Of a DNA stretch of 64,000 nt, positions 32,836-46,520 are shown one piece after another. Position 1 is the stretch's first letter. Each line of letters opens with the position of its first letter. Both the position numbers and the translations under genes were made by a program. The notes beneath the pieces are model-generated. The model saw nothing but the letters and a program-made list of their open reading frames with translations, ran no database searches and was not told the origin of the DNA. Source of the DNA: Agelas oroides (lineage: Eukaryota > Porifera > Demospongiae > Agelasida > Agelasidae); contig OX422194.1 of assembly GCA_949130485.1 (NCBI GenBank), forward strand, positions 707,461-771,460. Reading direction: 5' to 3'.

Positions 32836-35800
32836 ATGCAAGTCCATGTGCTATCAATTCTCCTTGGAGCCGTTCTGTTGCTGCAGAGCAGCCGTGTCCA
32901 CGCGCACGTCCGCCTCACCTTCCCCCCCGCACGATTCCCAGATTATGATTTTCTGGACAACGTAAGAACGGGAGGACCATGCGGAATACCGGGTGAGTGT
33001 AGCTAGATCTACCGTAAAGCCAGCCACCTGACTGCATTTTCTGCATGAGATACCAATTCCCCATCTCCTGGTCACCTCAGCGCAGCTGACGAGGCCTGGC
33101 ATTTGATGAACGCGTCCTGCGCTGCGGGTGACTTTGCATAGCACCCTATTTTTCTTTTTTTCTTTTTAGGGAGATGCGGTTCATTGATTGTTCATGCATA
33201 TTAAAGTTGTGATATCTGCATACATGTTATGAATTCTCATAAATATGCAGCAAGCTCCAACTCCGGACCTGCCACGACGTTTCAAGCTGGATCTGTAATA
33301 AACGTCACCTACCACTTGGCTTACGCGCACAGGGTGTGTTAAAACAATTATGCAATTTACACATGTATGTGCTTAATTCACCTCACCTTCTGGTTACAGG
33401 GTGGTATGATGGTAAACATCCTAGCAGCCAACGGGTCCATTTTGTATGCTCTGCTGGGGAGTCGATGGCAACTGACAAATGATTCCACGTATGTCGCATC
33501 TGCATACATTTGTTTATGCATGTGTATGGATTGTTGTTCGTGTACATCTGGTGACTCGGAATAATATCTACTCATGCTTTTTACCAAGATTCATTAATTG
33601 TTCATGCATGTATATATTGTTGTTGTACGTTCATGCATGCATACTCGGTGGCTCTGTTCTCTCCAATCAGGCGGTTCCATCAGCAAGTGACACTCCCCAG
33701 TGACTTTGAGTGTGAGCGATGCACTCTGCAGTTGGTCAGGCAGGCAGCAGAATGGAGAGCTCCCGGAGGCGGGTACCGCTTCTGGAGTTGTGCTGATATT
33801 TCCATCATGAACTCTTCACGTATGTCATGCATGCAAAGATGCAGTTTGTTGAAGGTCGACATCATGCCAAGATCACACTGTACTTGACCAGTCAAGTGTT
33901 AGTTTAGTTGGCTTGCAAGCAACGTTGATAACCTGATATTGGCCAATCCATTTACTCACAATTGGCCTCACCCAGAGTCATGCTTCATAGTTTAATATCT
34001 TGCAGACACAGGCACACCACTAAGAGATTGATGCCAAATACTTTCCCATAATTTGTGATGTGGGGATGTGATTTTGTTATGTGTCAATGTGGTTATTGAG
34101 TGTAACTATGTAACTATAGAAGGCAGTGTGCATGTTGGCATGGGTACGACATAAGACTGCTGTGTCGATTAACACAATTCTTGTCTTTTACACAGGTTCT
34201 GTGTGCAACAACATGACATGTTCGGGAAACGGTCAATGTGAAGATGGGAGGTGCATATGTAACCGACTGTATTCAGGAGAATTCTGTCAAAATAAAGGTG
34301 TATATGCTATGGAAACATTGATGAGTCATATTGTGTGCTAAATGTCACTAGTTCTCGTGTGTGTGTGTGCGCGCGTGACGTGTGGGTGTTCATTTTACTA
34401 AACTTCTGCCAAATTTCATCCTTTCAGACGAATGTAAAAGTGAAAGAGATTGTAGTAACCATGGAGCCTGCATTAATATCCAAGCAACCAGTTTCCCAAG
34501 GAGACAATGTTTTTGTGACCCTGGCTGGTTTGGAGAGAGGTGCTCAAGGAGTAAGTTAGGCCAAACACTCTGTGAAATTTTGTGCTCCATTACGTTGTTA
34601 TGTCTGCATGTCCCTTTGTGTATACTGTGTATATAGCCAGATTACGAAACAAAGGTACACGTGTTATTCACTTCATATTTTGACTGCTTTCGTTATGCAC
34701 AGCTTCTGCCCTGACAAATGCTGCCATTGACCCAGCTGAATACACGCTGCGCAGACAACTTAGCGATCGGCTGACACTCTATGCTAGGATCATTTCGGTA
34801 TGTTATACCCGTCAAGCACTAGCTAACAGTCAACTGTCAGTTGATCATGGCATGCCCTTACCGCATCTAACAATGGCCTCATTTTTAGTCTTTGCCACCA
34901 GCCATTTTTTGATCACGTATAGTATCCAAAACAGAGGGGGGAATGGCCTGGGAATGAGGCAGTGTGTTCTTGAGAACAAGGTTGCACAATGGCTGTTTGC
35001 TAAAATTTATTAGCCTCATTCCCAGGCCACTCCTGAATTTTATCTCACAGCTGTGGAGAAAAATCGAGTTTTCTCCACAGCTGCAAGCTGGGAGTGGCCT
35101 GGGAACAAGGCTAAAAATTTATTACACTGGCAAACCTAGCTAGCTTGCCACAATAAATATTCTAGAGAAATTGCACCACACAACAAGGAACCTCTACATG
35201 GCCCAATCCTCATTAAGTTTCAAGTAGCATGTGTTTGTGCATGGCTGCTTAGCAACGACATTTTGTGGGCACAGATTGAAGACCAGTGTTGGGACATTTT
35301 GTGGGCACAGATTGAAGGCCAGTGTTGGGACTGGCAGCTAAGCCAGTTCTAAAGAAGTAAAAGGGAAGCTTTATAAAACCCAGTCATAGGTTAACTTCCT
35401 ATAGTAAGCTGAGGAGTTTCCTTGTTAGCACACTGAGAACACTAGCTGTAGAGATTCAGTGTTGTGCCAGATAAACTGCTTCTCTCTGAAGTTACAGATG
35501 GCAATGAGGTCATGAAACAGGAAATTGATTGATTGACCACAAGGTCACACACATATCGGTTTGGCATGGGTTACTTTATATGGGCAGAGTTATAAGTTTA
35601 AACCTACCTATCTGTGGCCCACTGCATGGGGGAGATACTACTATATAGTAGGAGTGGAATAAAACAAAATGGGTACTATATATTATAATTGGAAGATTAA
35701 ATTAACATTGCAGAACATGGAGATTGAAGTTGCTCTTCATCTTAATGGCACCAGCTATGTTGCACTGGGATGGAGGCCTAGGGGTATGTATGTATGTATG

Positions 35801-38800
35801 TATGTATGTATGTATGTAGTATGTATGTATATTTGTTGGATGTTGCTTAGCAACCAAATCTTTGAACTTGAATAACACAAAGTGGAGGTGATAATGGATG
35901 TGGCAGTGTGTTGCTAGGGGTAACATCCATTCCCCAGACGGAGCAGCATTCACCCTTTGGGCTCATGCTGCTCTGTCTGGGGAATGTGACTATTATTTAC
36001 AATATTTACTATCGTATTCCAGTGTGTTTCCTTCATGATTTTCTTTCTTTCCCTCATTACACAAACACAGGTCTTGCTCCTTGCCGGCCTCAATCCCCAG
36101 GTTTTTTCCCCGTGGGTAAGCTACATGGCTTTGTTTCAGTTTGGTTATAAGCCATCCTTATTTTGGACAGGATAGTGCCTGCATAAGTAGCTTCTACTTA
36201 GGGCATAGTTTACTAAACACTAGCTTACCTGTACATTTAGTTTACACATTGTAAACTAATTGTTGCATGCAAACGTCGTTTTGGGGGAAAGTAGGCTATT
36301 TTTAGTACAATAAGTTATAATTATAGCACAGTTCCAGGGATTTATGGCAGTAACAGACTGAGAAAGAATCTCCCATTTTTTGTGAGTTTCTTAAGCACTA
36401 CCATAAAATATTAGCTTACACGACTGTCACCCTGCTAGTAAGTATGTACCGACATTGCAGCTTGGTTGATGGAAGAATGTTCTCTAGCTGTTACCAGCTT
36501 GAAACCTTTTTGCTGACATTTTGACCAATTGCTTCAGTTGCCATTAGAGTGAAAAGAAGCGTTCAATCAAACGTCAACAAAATGTTTTTCGGTTGGTAAT
36601 ATTTTGAGGACCTTCTTTTCATTTATGCAGGAGCCAATTAACTGAAAAGTCGCTCAAAGAAATCGTTTGAATTTTCGATTAATAAGTAGCGATTTTCCCT
36701 CTCCCATACAGGTACACATCCTCTTTGGCCCAGGGAACAGAGTTGGCCAAGGGTTGATGGTGCTGACGCCTTCTATAATGAATTAATAGGAAGAGAAGAA
36801 GGGAGTGCGGAGGGAGGGAGTGAAGAGGGAGGCAGTGAAGAGGGAGGCAGTGAAGAGGGAGGCAGTGAAGAGGGAGGAGGATCTGAAGGAGGAAATGGTA
36901 AGTTTCTACCCTCCGTAAAAATATAATACCAGCTGTTCTTTCAACTCCCCCCCTCCCCCCTCCCCCCCCCCCCCCCCCCATTCCTCCTCCCTCCTGCAGC
37001 TCCTAACCTGCATGCCATGGACTGCACAGACGTTGTAATCGGTGTGGCAAGGGGCCAGCGGTTCCGCGTCTTTGACTACTACACGAGGGATCGATCCACA
37101 CCTCGAAGAGATGACTTCTATGGTGGCAGTGACAGCATCACAGCAGCAGTAGGGATGGAGGTAGATGGGTTCACGACCATCAAGTGGAGAAAGAGGCTAC
37201 AAGCTGCCGGTGAGTAGCTTTTTAATCTTCCCAGCATTTGTTGTCTGCAAACTTTACCCTGCATTAGAACTGCAGGGACAAATGTTGGAATGAGAAAGCC
37301 TGTGTATCACATAGGCCTCATTCCCATTCTGGAGCATGGGAATGAGGCTAGGTATGACAACAGCTACAATACAAACTTAGTGCTGTAGAATTTAATAGGT
37401 GCAAAAAATGATGACATGAAATTTTGCCTCAGGTCGCAATCAATTTAAAAGCTTTCATTTCCTGTCTAAATGTTAAATGCAGCTCTCTGATTGGTCAAGC
37501 CTTAACCATCTACAGCTTCACACTGTACCCAATAGTAATTAAATTCCAAATGGATACCAACCAGAACATGAGCAACAGTTATTACAACAAATATTTCTTT
37601 CGACTGATTTCAAGCCTCCTTCTGAATACTAATGTTTCCATGGTCGGGTCACATGGTCAGAGTTGGGAATATTGGCTGTCGTTACTGTGGAATGCTTATT
37701 TGAATTTCTCTTCCACTAGACCTGCGCCAACGTTGGCTACATTTTTGTCACCTATAGCTCTTTCACAAGTCACATGGTCGATTGTGAATAAAGGCCAATG
37801 TAAAAATGCTTGTTTGACCAATCGTACTGGTAGCTATGTGCCTGCTCTAGCTACACTATATTACATTTCTACACCTTGTCCGTGGGTCACATGGCCGGTT
37901 GTGGATATAGGCCGCTGTATCTGCTAATACAAACAGCTGTGAAGTAGTGTGGTCTAAGGTGTCTGATTGAATTCCTCTTTCACCCGTTGCTACAAAGTCT
38001 TGTTTTCCCATGCAATTGCAAAAAAGCTGGACAAGGCCTAGAGGCAATGCTATGTCATTGCCTTATGACGTGATACAGGAAGCTCCCTCCCTCCTCCCTC
38101 CCTCCCCACACTCTCACACTCCCACTCTCTCACAAACCACAGGTGATGTTGCTGATCACTCCATCACTAATCAGCTCATGGACGTAATCTGGTCATTCGG
38201 TCAGGTCTACCCCGATTATTTCCACACTCCTGCGTCGGGGATTGAGGCTGGGACAGCCCAGAATATGAGGTTTTATCAGCCAGATGAGATCAAGTATCAT
38301 GGCGGTCACAACAGGGGACGTAGCACCATTAACTTCTTTGGTAAGTGTGTGTGTGTACACGTGTGTGTGTGTGCATACATGAGTGTGCATGTACATTCAT
38401 TTATATATGTGTGTATGTATGTGTGCGTGTGTGCATGTGTGTTTGCATACATGCGCACATGTGTGCATGGGTGGGGAGGATGGAGGCTGGACGGAGGCGC
38501 TCATCATGAGAACTTCTCTCAATTCCTCGCCCACAGATGTTGATGCTGAAGTAGGTAACCCCCTCTGCCAAGGAGGGTTCAGTACGGGCTGCACAGGCCT
38601 GACGTGTGACTACCGTGCCAGCTGGGTGGTGAGAGGTGGGAACGTGGACTTTAACATCTCTGCCAGGACGTCAGACAGCGCCACACAGTGGGTCGGCATT
38701 GGGTTCTCCGACGACAGACTGATGGTGAGTAATTACTATGAGTAATATTGATGATGTAATGGTTAGCAACATATGGATGATGTAATGGTTAGCGACATAT

Positions 38801-41800
38801 TGATGATGTAATGGTTAGCAACATATGGATGATGTAATGGTTAGCAACATATGGATGATGTAATGGTTAGCGACATATTGATGATGTAATGGTTAGCAAC
38901 ATATTGATGATGTAATGGTAAGCAACATGTTGATGATGTAATGGTTAGCAACATATTGATGATGTAATTGGCAACGAGTAGTCGGTATTGTCTATGTATG
39001 GTCAACTGGGACTTACTTTGTTTACAAGTTATTAGGAGAGGAAAGAGTTCGTATCCACCTCTTGGCAGAAGTACGTTTGTAGCGACAGCAACGCACTTCC
39101 ATTTATGACGAAAGCTCCTAAAATGTACCGAGTTGTGTGTAGTGGCTTCACTCACGCTAGGTTTAATCAGAGAGGGTGGAGTACCTTCAATCTGTGTGTA
39201 TGTTGGTCACATTCGGTGTATGTTGTTGAGTATTTATATACACACCTGAAATTCACTTATCTGCACACATTAAACAAAAGGTGTTCGAATACCTGAAAAT
39301 AGTAAATCAGTACTATATTAATAGTTGAATGCACAGCAATATCTATGAATATGATTATTTGGAGCTCAAAGATTCAACTGTGTAAAGTTTGGAATTATCC
39401 TAATGAGACCTGAAAATAGCTGGGTGAGATCTGCTTCAGGAGAAAAAACACACACTACAAAGCAAAAGTTAACAAAAAAAAAATTTTTTTTAAAATTGTT
39501 ATCTTTTAGATGAATGCACTTAAGATGAAATTACATAAATGAATGATGTAAAAATGGATGACGAAAGAAGCTCCGAAAGTATACATATTTTGCAGCCCTA
39601 TAGTAGGGTTTCATAGAGGATAGTTGCCATAGAAACACAAGGATTTATTTGATTTAGCAGGGTGGAGTACATTTTTACGGGTGTTTGTTCTATGTGTACT
39701 TTAGGGTATCGTGCTGTTGTGTGTACGCTGTACAGTATTAAATTCATTCACTCCTTGAAATACGTTTTTTGAAAAAAAACAGAAGTGTTCCCACATCTCA
39801 ATTTGAGCTTCTCTGTCGTATATATACATGGCTTCAAATTCCCAGCTTCCCCCTGCACACTTTTCATTGGTACACAGGAGGGATCGAACGAGCCCAGCTT
39901 AAAACGTGGTTGATATTTTCAAAGATAATTTGCAAAAAGGGATATTTTCTCAAAAACTTTTATCATTCAAAAGATGCACACCCTATCAACAAAAAAGTTG
40001 GATTCTTTATCAGCGGTTCCTGAAATATGTATTTTATTTTGAGAGTTTTCTCAAGTTAGTCGTGGGGGGATGAAGATACGAATTCAATGTTTATGGATTA
40101 TACTCCGCTAGTCAGTCATGACTTCACTAAGTTGTTGTGGGTTACATGTATTATTGTACCTGACTGAATATTTTGTCCGTTGGAACACACCTTTAGCCAA
40201 AATGAGATCACATGCCTCTTTAGAACAATTGTCAGAAGCTTCTGTTTGCTGTGGCACTCAAAGGCCTGGTGCCATAACAACTGTCCATGTTGTGTCACCA
40301 TGGCAACAAATTAGTCTCCAGTTTTAATTATTCCTATGCAATATGACATCATGAGAGTATCGTCTCGCTGGCCACACCTAGCTGTTCTGCAAGGAGAAAT
40401 GGGTTCAACAGAATCCATAGTAGTACGCGAGTGTGAGGTTAGTCCAGCTAGCTGTCCCTCAACCAATTTTCAGCTTGTGCTCTGTGGCTCCATTGAAAAA
40501 TGGGGCTTGGACACTTTCACTAGGAATATTGTACATGTCAGACTGCTCATAACTGGGCCAGCTTGCAAGTCTATTCTTCTAGCCTGTTCCCAGACCCCCG
40601 GCCAACTTTCTAATACTTCCCCTGCAAGCAGAACAGAAAGCTGGCATGCAGAACCTAAGTGTTTACATCATCTCTTGTTATTAATCTCTCAGTGTCAAGG
40701 AAACGGTTGCTATGGCTACCTACCAAAGCTAACTCCATTGTTTGTAAGCTACACACAGTTCTACACCTAGTTTATAGTTGCTTGTTAAATTATGCTAACC
40801 TAATTATAGTAAAGAGCACACATAATTACAGCGATTGAGTATTAGCTACCCACATAGTGTCCATTATGTAAGCCGATACAGCTGTGTAAATGCCCAGGCT
40901 GGGGGTGTAGCAGCAAGACTAGTAGTGACTGGCGCTCTAGCCAATATAGCCCATCAAGCTAAACCTTTGTCTTTGTCTAGTCTTGTCCCAAGACTTTCAC
41001 ACCCCGAACTTTCAATGCTTGTAGTAGTGTGGAAGTCTTGTCTAAGAATCTCTCAGCTTCTGGCAGTGGGTGAGCTAGAACCAGGCTGAGTGGCTAGTCT
41101 CGGAAACATGAGGACGAGGCTACTGAGCGGCCATCTTAATAGTACGGCTATACTCTCTAATTAACCAAAAGTAAAAAATTTTGAAGCCACTTTGTTAGCC
41201 CTTAGCAGCAGGTTTTTCTTCACTCATTATTTAGACATATATGTAGGGTCTAGGAGCTCATTGGTCAGTTAACAAGGATAGCTGCCAAGTATTTACACTT
41301 GTGGCATATTCACTGCTTGGATATGCTTATATAACCATGCATAAACAATCAACGAACCACATCTCCCTTATAAAACAGGCCTAGATGTTATGCAAAGTCA
41401 GCCACTGCGCAGGACCAACCAGATTATAAGCTGGTCGGCTGGATTTAACAGGTGTGCACAAAATCAAAAAGCGGGTCAATAAGCTGCTGTGTGCGGTCAA
41501 AAAGACTACCCTGCTTGTATGCTTCTGTAAATTGTTCAGCCAGCTTTCTAGCTGTCCAGGAGGTTGTACACCTTTCATGCCGTTCGGGCAGCTTGTAAAC
41601 CATTCAAAACTATTCAGCCTTGTTTCTAAATGGGACTGTCTACTTCGCTTTGTATAATCGAAAGTGGGCCAATCATTTTAGAAACTGGATGAACTTTATA
41701 AACTGGTCAAGTTTGCAACATATACAGGTAGCCTGTTTACAAACCGGTCAAGTTTGCAATTGGTTTGCAATATATACAGTTCTATGTGTCTGTAGTCTGT

Positions 41801-44800
41801 TTTGCACATTCATTATTTGTGACCACATAAGGAGCCAATTGGGTGTTGATTGGGTGTTGAGTGTTTGCTGCGTGACTTCCTATAGCCACAAAGTGTCCCT
41901 TTGACTAATAATCACTTCCTTTAGTGAGAAATTGAGGAGTGTAAACACTTGTCTTAATCTCCCCCCCCCCCCCCCCCCCCCCCCCCCCACCCTCCCTCAT
42001 GTATTCAGTTTACAGTGGGATCAATCCACTTGCTTTCAAATATGTATTCCATAGTCTGTGGGGTTTCACAAAAACTGCATTTTTCGTGGAGTAGAACTCA
42101 CACACAAAGTGTTGACGCAGTTATGGAATCTTGACATAATCCAGGTTGTGTAGTTATCGCTTACAAAACATTGTTGATGTGAGACCCAACGGAATATTTG
42201 AACAACTGTAACGAGGGTGGTGGACGAGATTGTGAAAGTAAAAGCTAAAGTGGAAGGAAGTAGCTGACTAGAAGGCTCGACTACAGTGATGCATGTTGCC
42301 AGAGACCCAACAAAAACAGCTCCTACCTTTTGAAAAATATTTGCTTTTGGGTCAAAACTTCTTAGGAGTAGTGGCTTCAGCTAGCTCCCACTTTCCTCTC
42401 CTCTCGTCTTACCTTTGTGTGTTGCTTGTACCATGAAACAGCTGCTCGCACTATTATAGGTCAAACAGCTGCTCGCACTATTATAGGTCAAACAGCTGCT
42501 CGCACTATTATAGGTCAAACAGCTGCTCGCACTATTATAGGTCAAACAGCTGCTCGCACTATTATAGGTCAAACAGCTGCTCGCACTATTATAGGTCAAA
42601 CAGCTGCTCACACTATTATAGGTCAAACAGCTGCTCGCACTATTATAGGTCAAACAGCTGCAACGATAAAGACACAAGGTTATTGGTCCACAGTCCAAAC
42701 AAACCAGAATCTAATTATAATTCAGCATCAAAATTTGTAATATCGAAATGAGCACTGGTATTGTTACATGTATGTGGTAGAGATAGCAACTGCCAGAACA
42801 ACCGTTATATAACTGCACATGTTTCCAAACAATTCAAACAATTAACGACATTGATAAGTTGTAAGCGGAAAGGCAGGAGAAATAAGCGGGGGGGAGGTGA
42901 GTTGGGGTTCAGGCTAGGCCTTTTTTTATGTGATAAAGCTGCACTACGGTCCATATGTATACCAACTAGTTACTGTACAGTCCGTCGTGTGTTAGCAAAC
43001 ATGGCAGCTGACCTTTCATTGTTGTACCAAGAGTTCAACTTACTTGCGTGATATTGTCACAAATATTGCACTCAAAACCATGCTATATATATGTTGGTTA
43101 CACAAATTTAAAAATAGCAACTTAATTAATTTAGCACAATTATTTTGCTATTATTCGAGCAATGTAACCGCACCCCAAGATGCTCATAAGCAGTTTAGTG
43201 CTGCAGGTTTTCCTTAGCTCAAACACTTTAGAATTCAGTGGTGCGTAAAAACTTTGGTAGTAGGCTTTAGCAAAATGCAGTTCATTGCTACTTATGAACA
43301 GCACAAAACACATGTGGACCAAGCACCATGTTACTGTGTGATCATATTTGACAAGATGTGAGGTAAGCACTACTTATGAACAGCACAAAACACATGTGGA
43401 CCAAGCACCATGTTACTGTGTGATCATATTTGACAAGATGTGAGGTAAGCACTACTTATGAACAGCACAAAACACATGTGGATCTGCACCATGTTACTGT
43501 GTGATCATATTTGACAAGATGTGAGGTAAGCACTACTTATGAACAGCACAAAACACATGTGGACCAAGCACCATGTTACTGTGTGATCATATTTGACAAG
43601 ATGTGAGGTAAGCACTACTTATGAACAGCACAAAACACATGTGGACCAAGCACCATGTTACTGTGTGATCATATTTGACAAGATGTGAGGTAAGCACTAC
43701 TTATGAACAGCACAAAACACATGTGGATCTGCACCATGTTACTGTGTGATCATATTTGACAAGATGTGAGGTAAGCACTACTTATGAACAGCACAAAACA
43801 CATGTGGACCAAGCACCATGTTACTGTGTGATCATATTTGACAAGATGTGAGGTAAGCACTACTTATGAACAGCACAAAACACATGTGGACCAAGCACCA
43901 TGTTACTGTGTGATCATATTTGACAAGATGTGAGGTAAGCACTACTTATGAACAGCACAAAACACATGTGGACCAAGCACCATGTTACTGTGTGATCATA
44001 TTTGACAAGATGTGAGGTAAGCACTACTTATGAACAGCACAAAACACATGTGGATCTGCACCATGTTACTGTGTGATCATATTTGACAAGATGTGAGGTA
44101 AGCACTACTTATGAACAGCACAAAACACATGTGGACCAAGCACCATGTTACTGTGTGATCATATTTGACAAGATGTGAGGTAAGCACTACTTATGAACAG
44201 CACAAAACACATGTGGACCAAGCACCATGTTACTGTGTGATCATATTTGACAAGATGTGAGGTAAGCACTACTTATGAACAGCACAAAACACATGTGGAC
44301 CAAGCACCATGTTACTGTGTGATCATATTTGACAAGATGTGAGGTAAGCACTACTTATGAACAGCACAAAACACATGTGGATCTGCACCATGTTACTGTG
44401 TGATCATATTTACAAGTCACACAGTTCCATTAGTGAACAGGCAGCTGTATAAATAGTCGTGCACCTATTAAATTAATAGTCACATACATGTGTACCTAGC
44501 TGTCTTCCGATATACACATGGTTTCCTCTGGATATAATTCCATGCATACTGTTATACATGTAGTTAAGACATTCTCTAACACTTGCAATATCCTGGAACA
44601 TGGGTCATGTTCACAAACATTAATTACAGTAGCTGTACTTTTATTAATTGTTATGGCACGACTTAACTTGGTGATTTCAACACAAATTGCATTCAAAGCC
44701 ATTACAGTAGAAGTTATTCAACTGTGTGCAATCCTACGTAACATCCTGAGGAAGAGGGGAACACGGGTCATGTAGTTGTGAGCAAACATTATGGCAGCTG

Positions 44801-45031
44801 TATTTTCATTATTTGTTGTGGCGCCGAGTTAATTAATTCAGTGGTGCTACTACATTAGAAGTTGTTCAACCACACACAGTCCTAACATCCTGGGGCAGAG
44901 TGGAACATGGGTCATGCAGTTGGTGCAGCAACAGGGGTTACAGCAGCTGTACAAGTTGTCATGGACCTATTAAAATGTTTTCTGATAATTATGCTTTCTC
45001 TCTAATTGACTGGTACCATTTTGCACACATG

Positions 45032-45068
<37 letters not shown>

Positions 45069-46480
45069 CCCAACAGTGATGCAGTTGTGGGTGCAGCTGA
45101 TGCCAATGGCTACTTTGTCACTGACAGGTCAGTCAGTCAGAATGTTACCACCATCACACCCCTAATGAAAGGATGCTTGACAAAATGTAATACACAGGCC
45201 AGAGGAACCATCCAATCTGAGTGCATATTGATTAAAAAAACTGGTGGCAAAAAACCTTAGCCCCAGTTCGTTGATTGTTAGTTTCTCATCGGCCACCCAC
45301 ATCGATAGAATTTATTTTTATTTTCGCATACTACGAACAAACCGGATAATCGTAGCGATGAACGTAACCCTAACAAACGTGTTCTACTGTACAGCATCCA
45401 AAAGAGCCCTTTTATAATGGCGTATAACAATATGCCGACCTTGTTACCCGCCTGCCCACATTGTGTGCAGGGGAAGCACCTTACGAAAAACTATAAATCA
45501 ACAATTGGGGCCTAATAGTCAGGTATACATTTCATAAAGGAAACTGCTAATTGAAGTGTTAAGTACCTAAGTTAACTGTTTAATAACTGTACACAATCCC
45601 CTATGAATACAAAAAGGACCACTTTCTGTGGGTGCTAATATTAGCAACAACTTATTAAACATCAATCAAAACAGCTCCAAATGGTTTCCATGGTGATGCT
45701 GTCTGGTCACATTCCACAAAGCTGGATGGTCAGGACCAAGGAAGTTAGGTTGACCATTGATGTCACCTATAAACCATTCATACTAGAGTGCATAAACTAA
45801 ATTAGATACGTTAATCCATTCCCATTTTGCTGTTCAGAGTGTACATGTCTTTCCCAGAGAATTAAGAGCACGGGAAACCATTAACACTTTACTTTCATCA
45901 AGTTTAAACCACACCCCAGAAAATGCCTAAACAACTAACTCAGCTCAAGAAGCTTATCAACTTTGCATAGCTCCTCCATTTCATTTGTGCACATTAAAAG
46001 AGGTGTGGCATTTCTCTCCCAACGCCCATACAGGAACATTGTTGCCCGTTCCCAACCCCCGATTGATGCCAGCCAGGACATTACCAACGCCATGGCAACA
46101 CACGAGAATGGAATCACAACTGTGACCTTCACACGTCCTCTCGTCTCCGATGATCCTGATGATCTCTCTCTCACAGAGTGTCGATTCTTCTTCTATGGTT
46201 GGGGTGGGTCAGCTGACACGACCTCTCGGATGATCGGAAGACATGATTCTACACCCATCATCTCCTCTGACATGGTCTGCCTTCCATCTCCCGCAGAATG
46301 TGAGTCAATCGTGTGTGGGTTGAGTTTAAATCTCATATCCCATTCCCATGTTTGCAGACTATATATTGGGAATGAGATTGTACATTTAGTATCATTCACA
46401 TACCCTGAATGGGCATGAAACATCCCATCACTAATGATGCAGTTTACCATTGAACCCCCCCTCCCCTCACACATACACAT

Positions 46481-46520
<40 letters not shown>

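Noticed and set aside
43288..44411. CRISPR-like look of regularly repeated units
   Set aside because: The units are head to tail with no unique spacers, lie in an intron of an animal gene, and form an ordinary satellite with higher-order structure.
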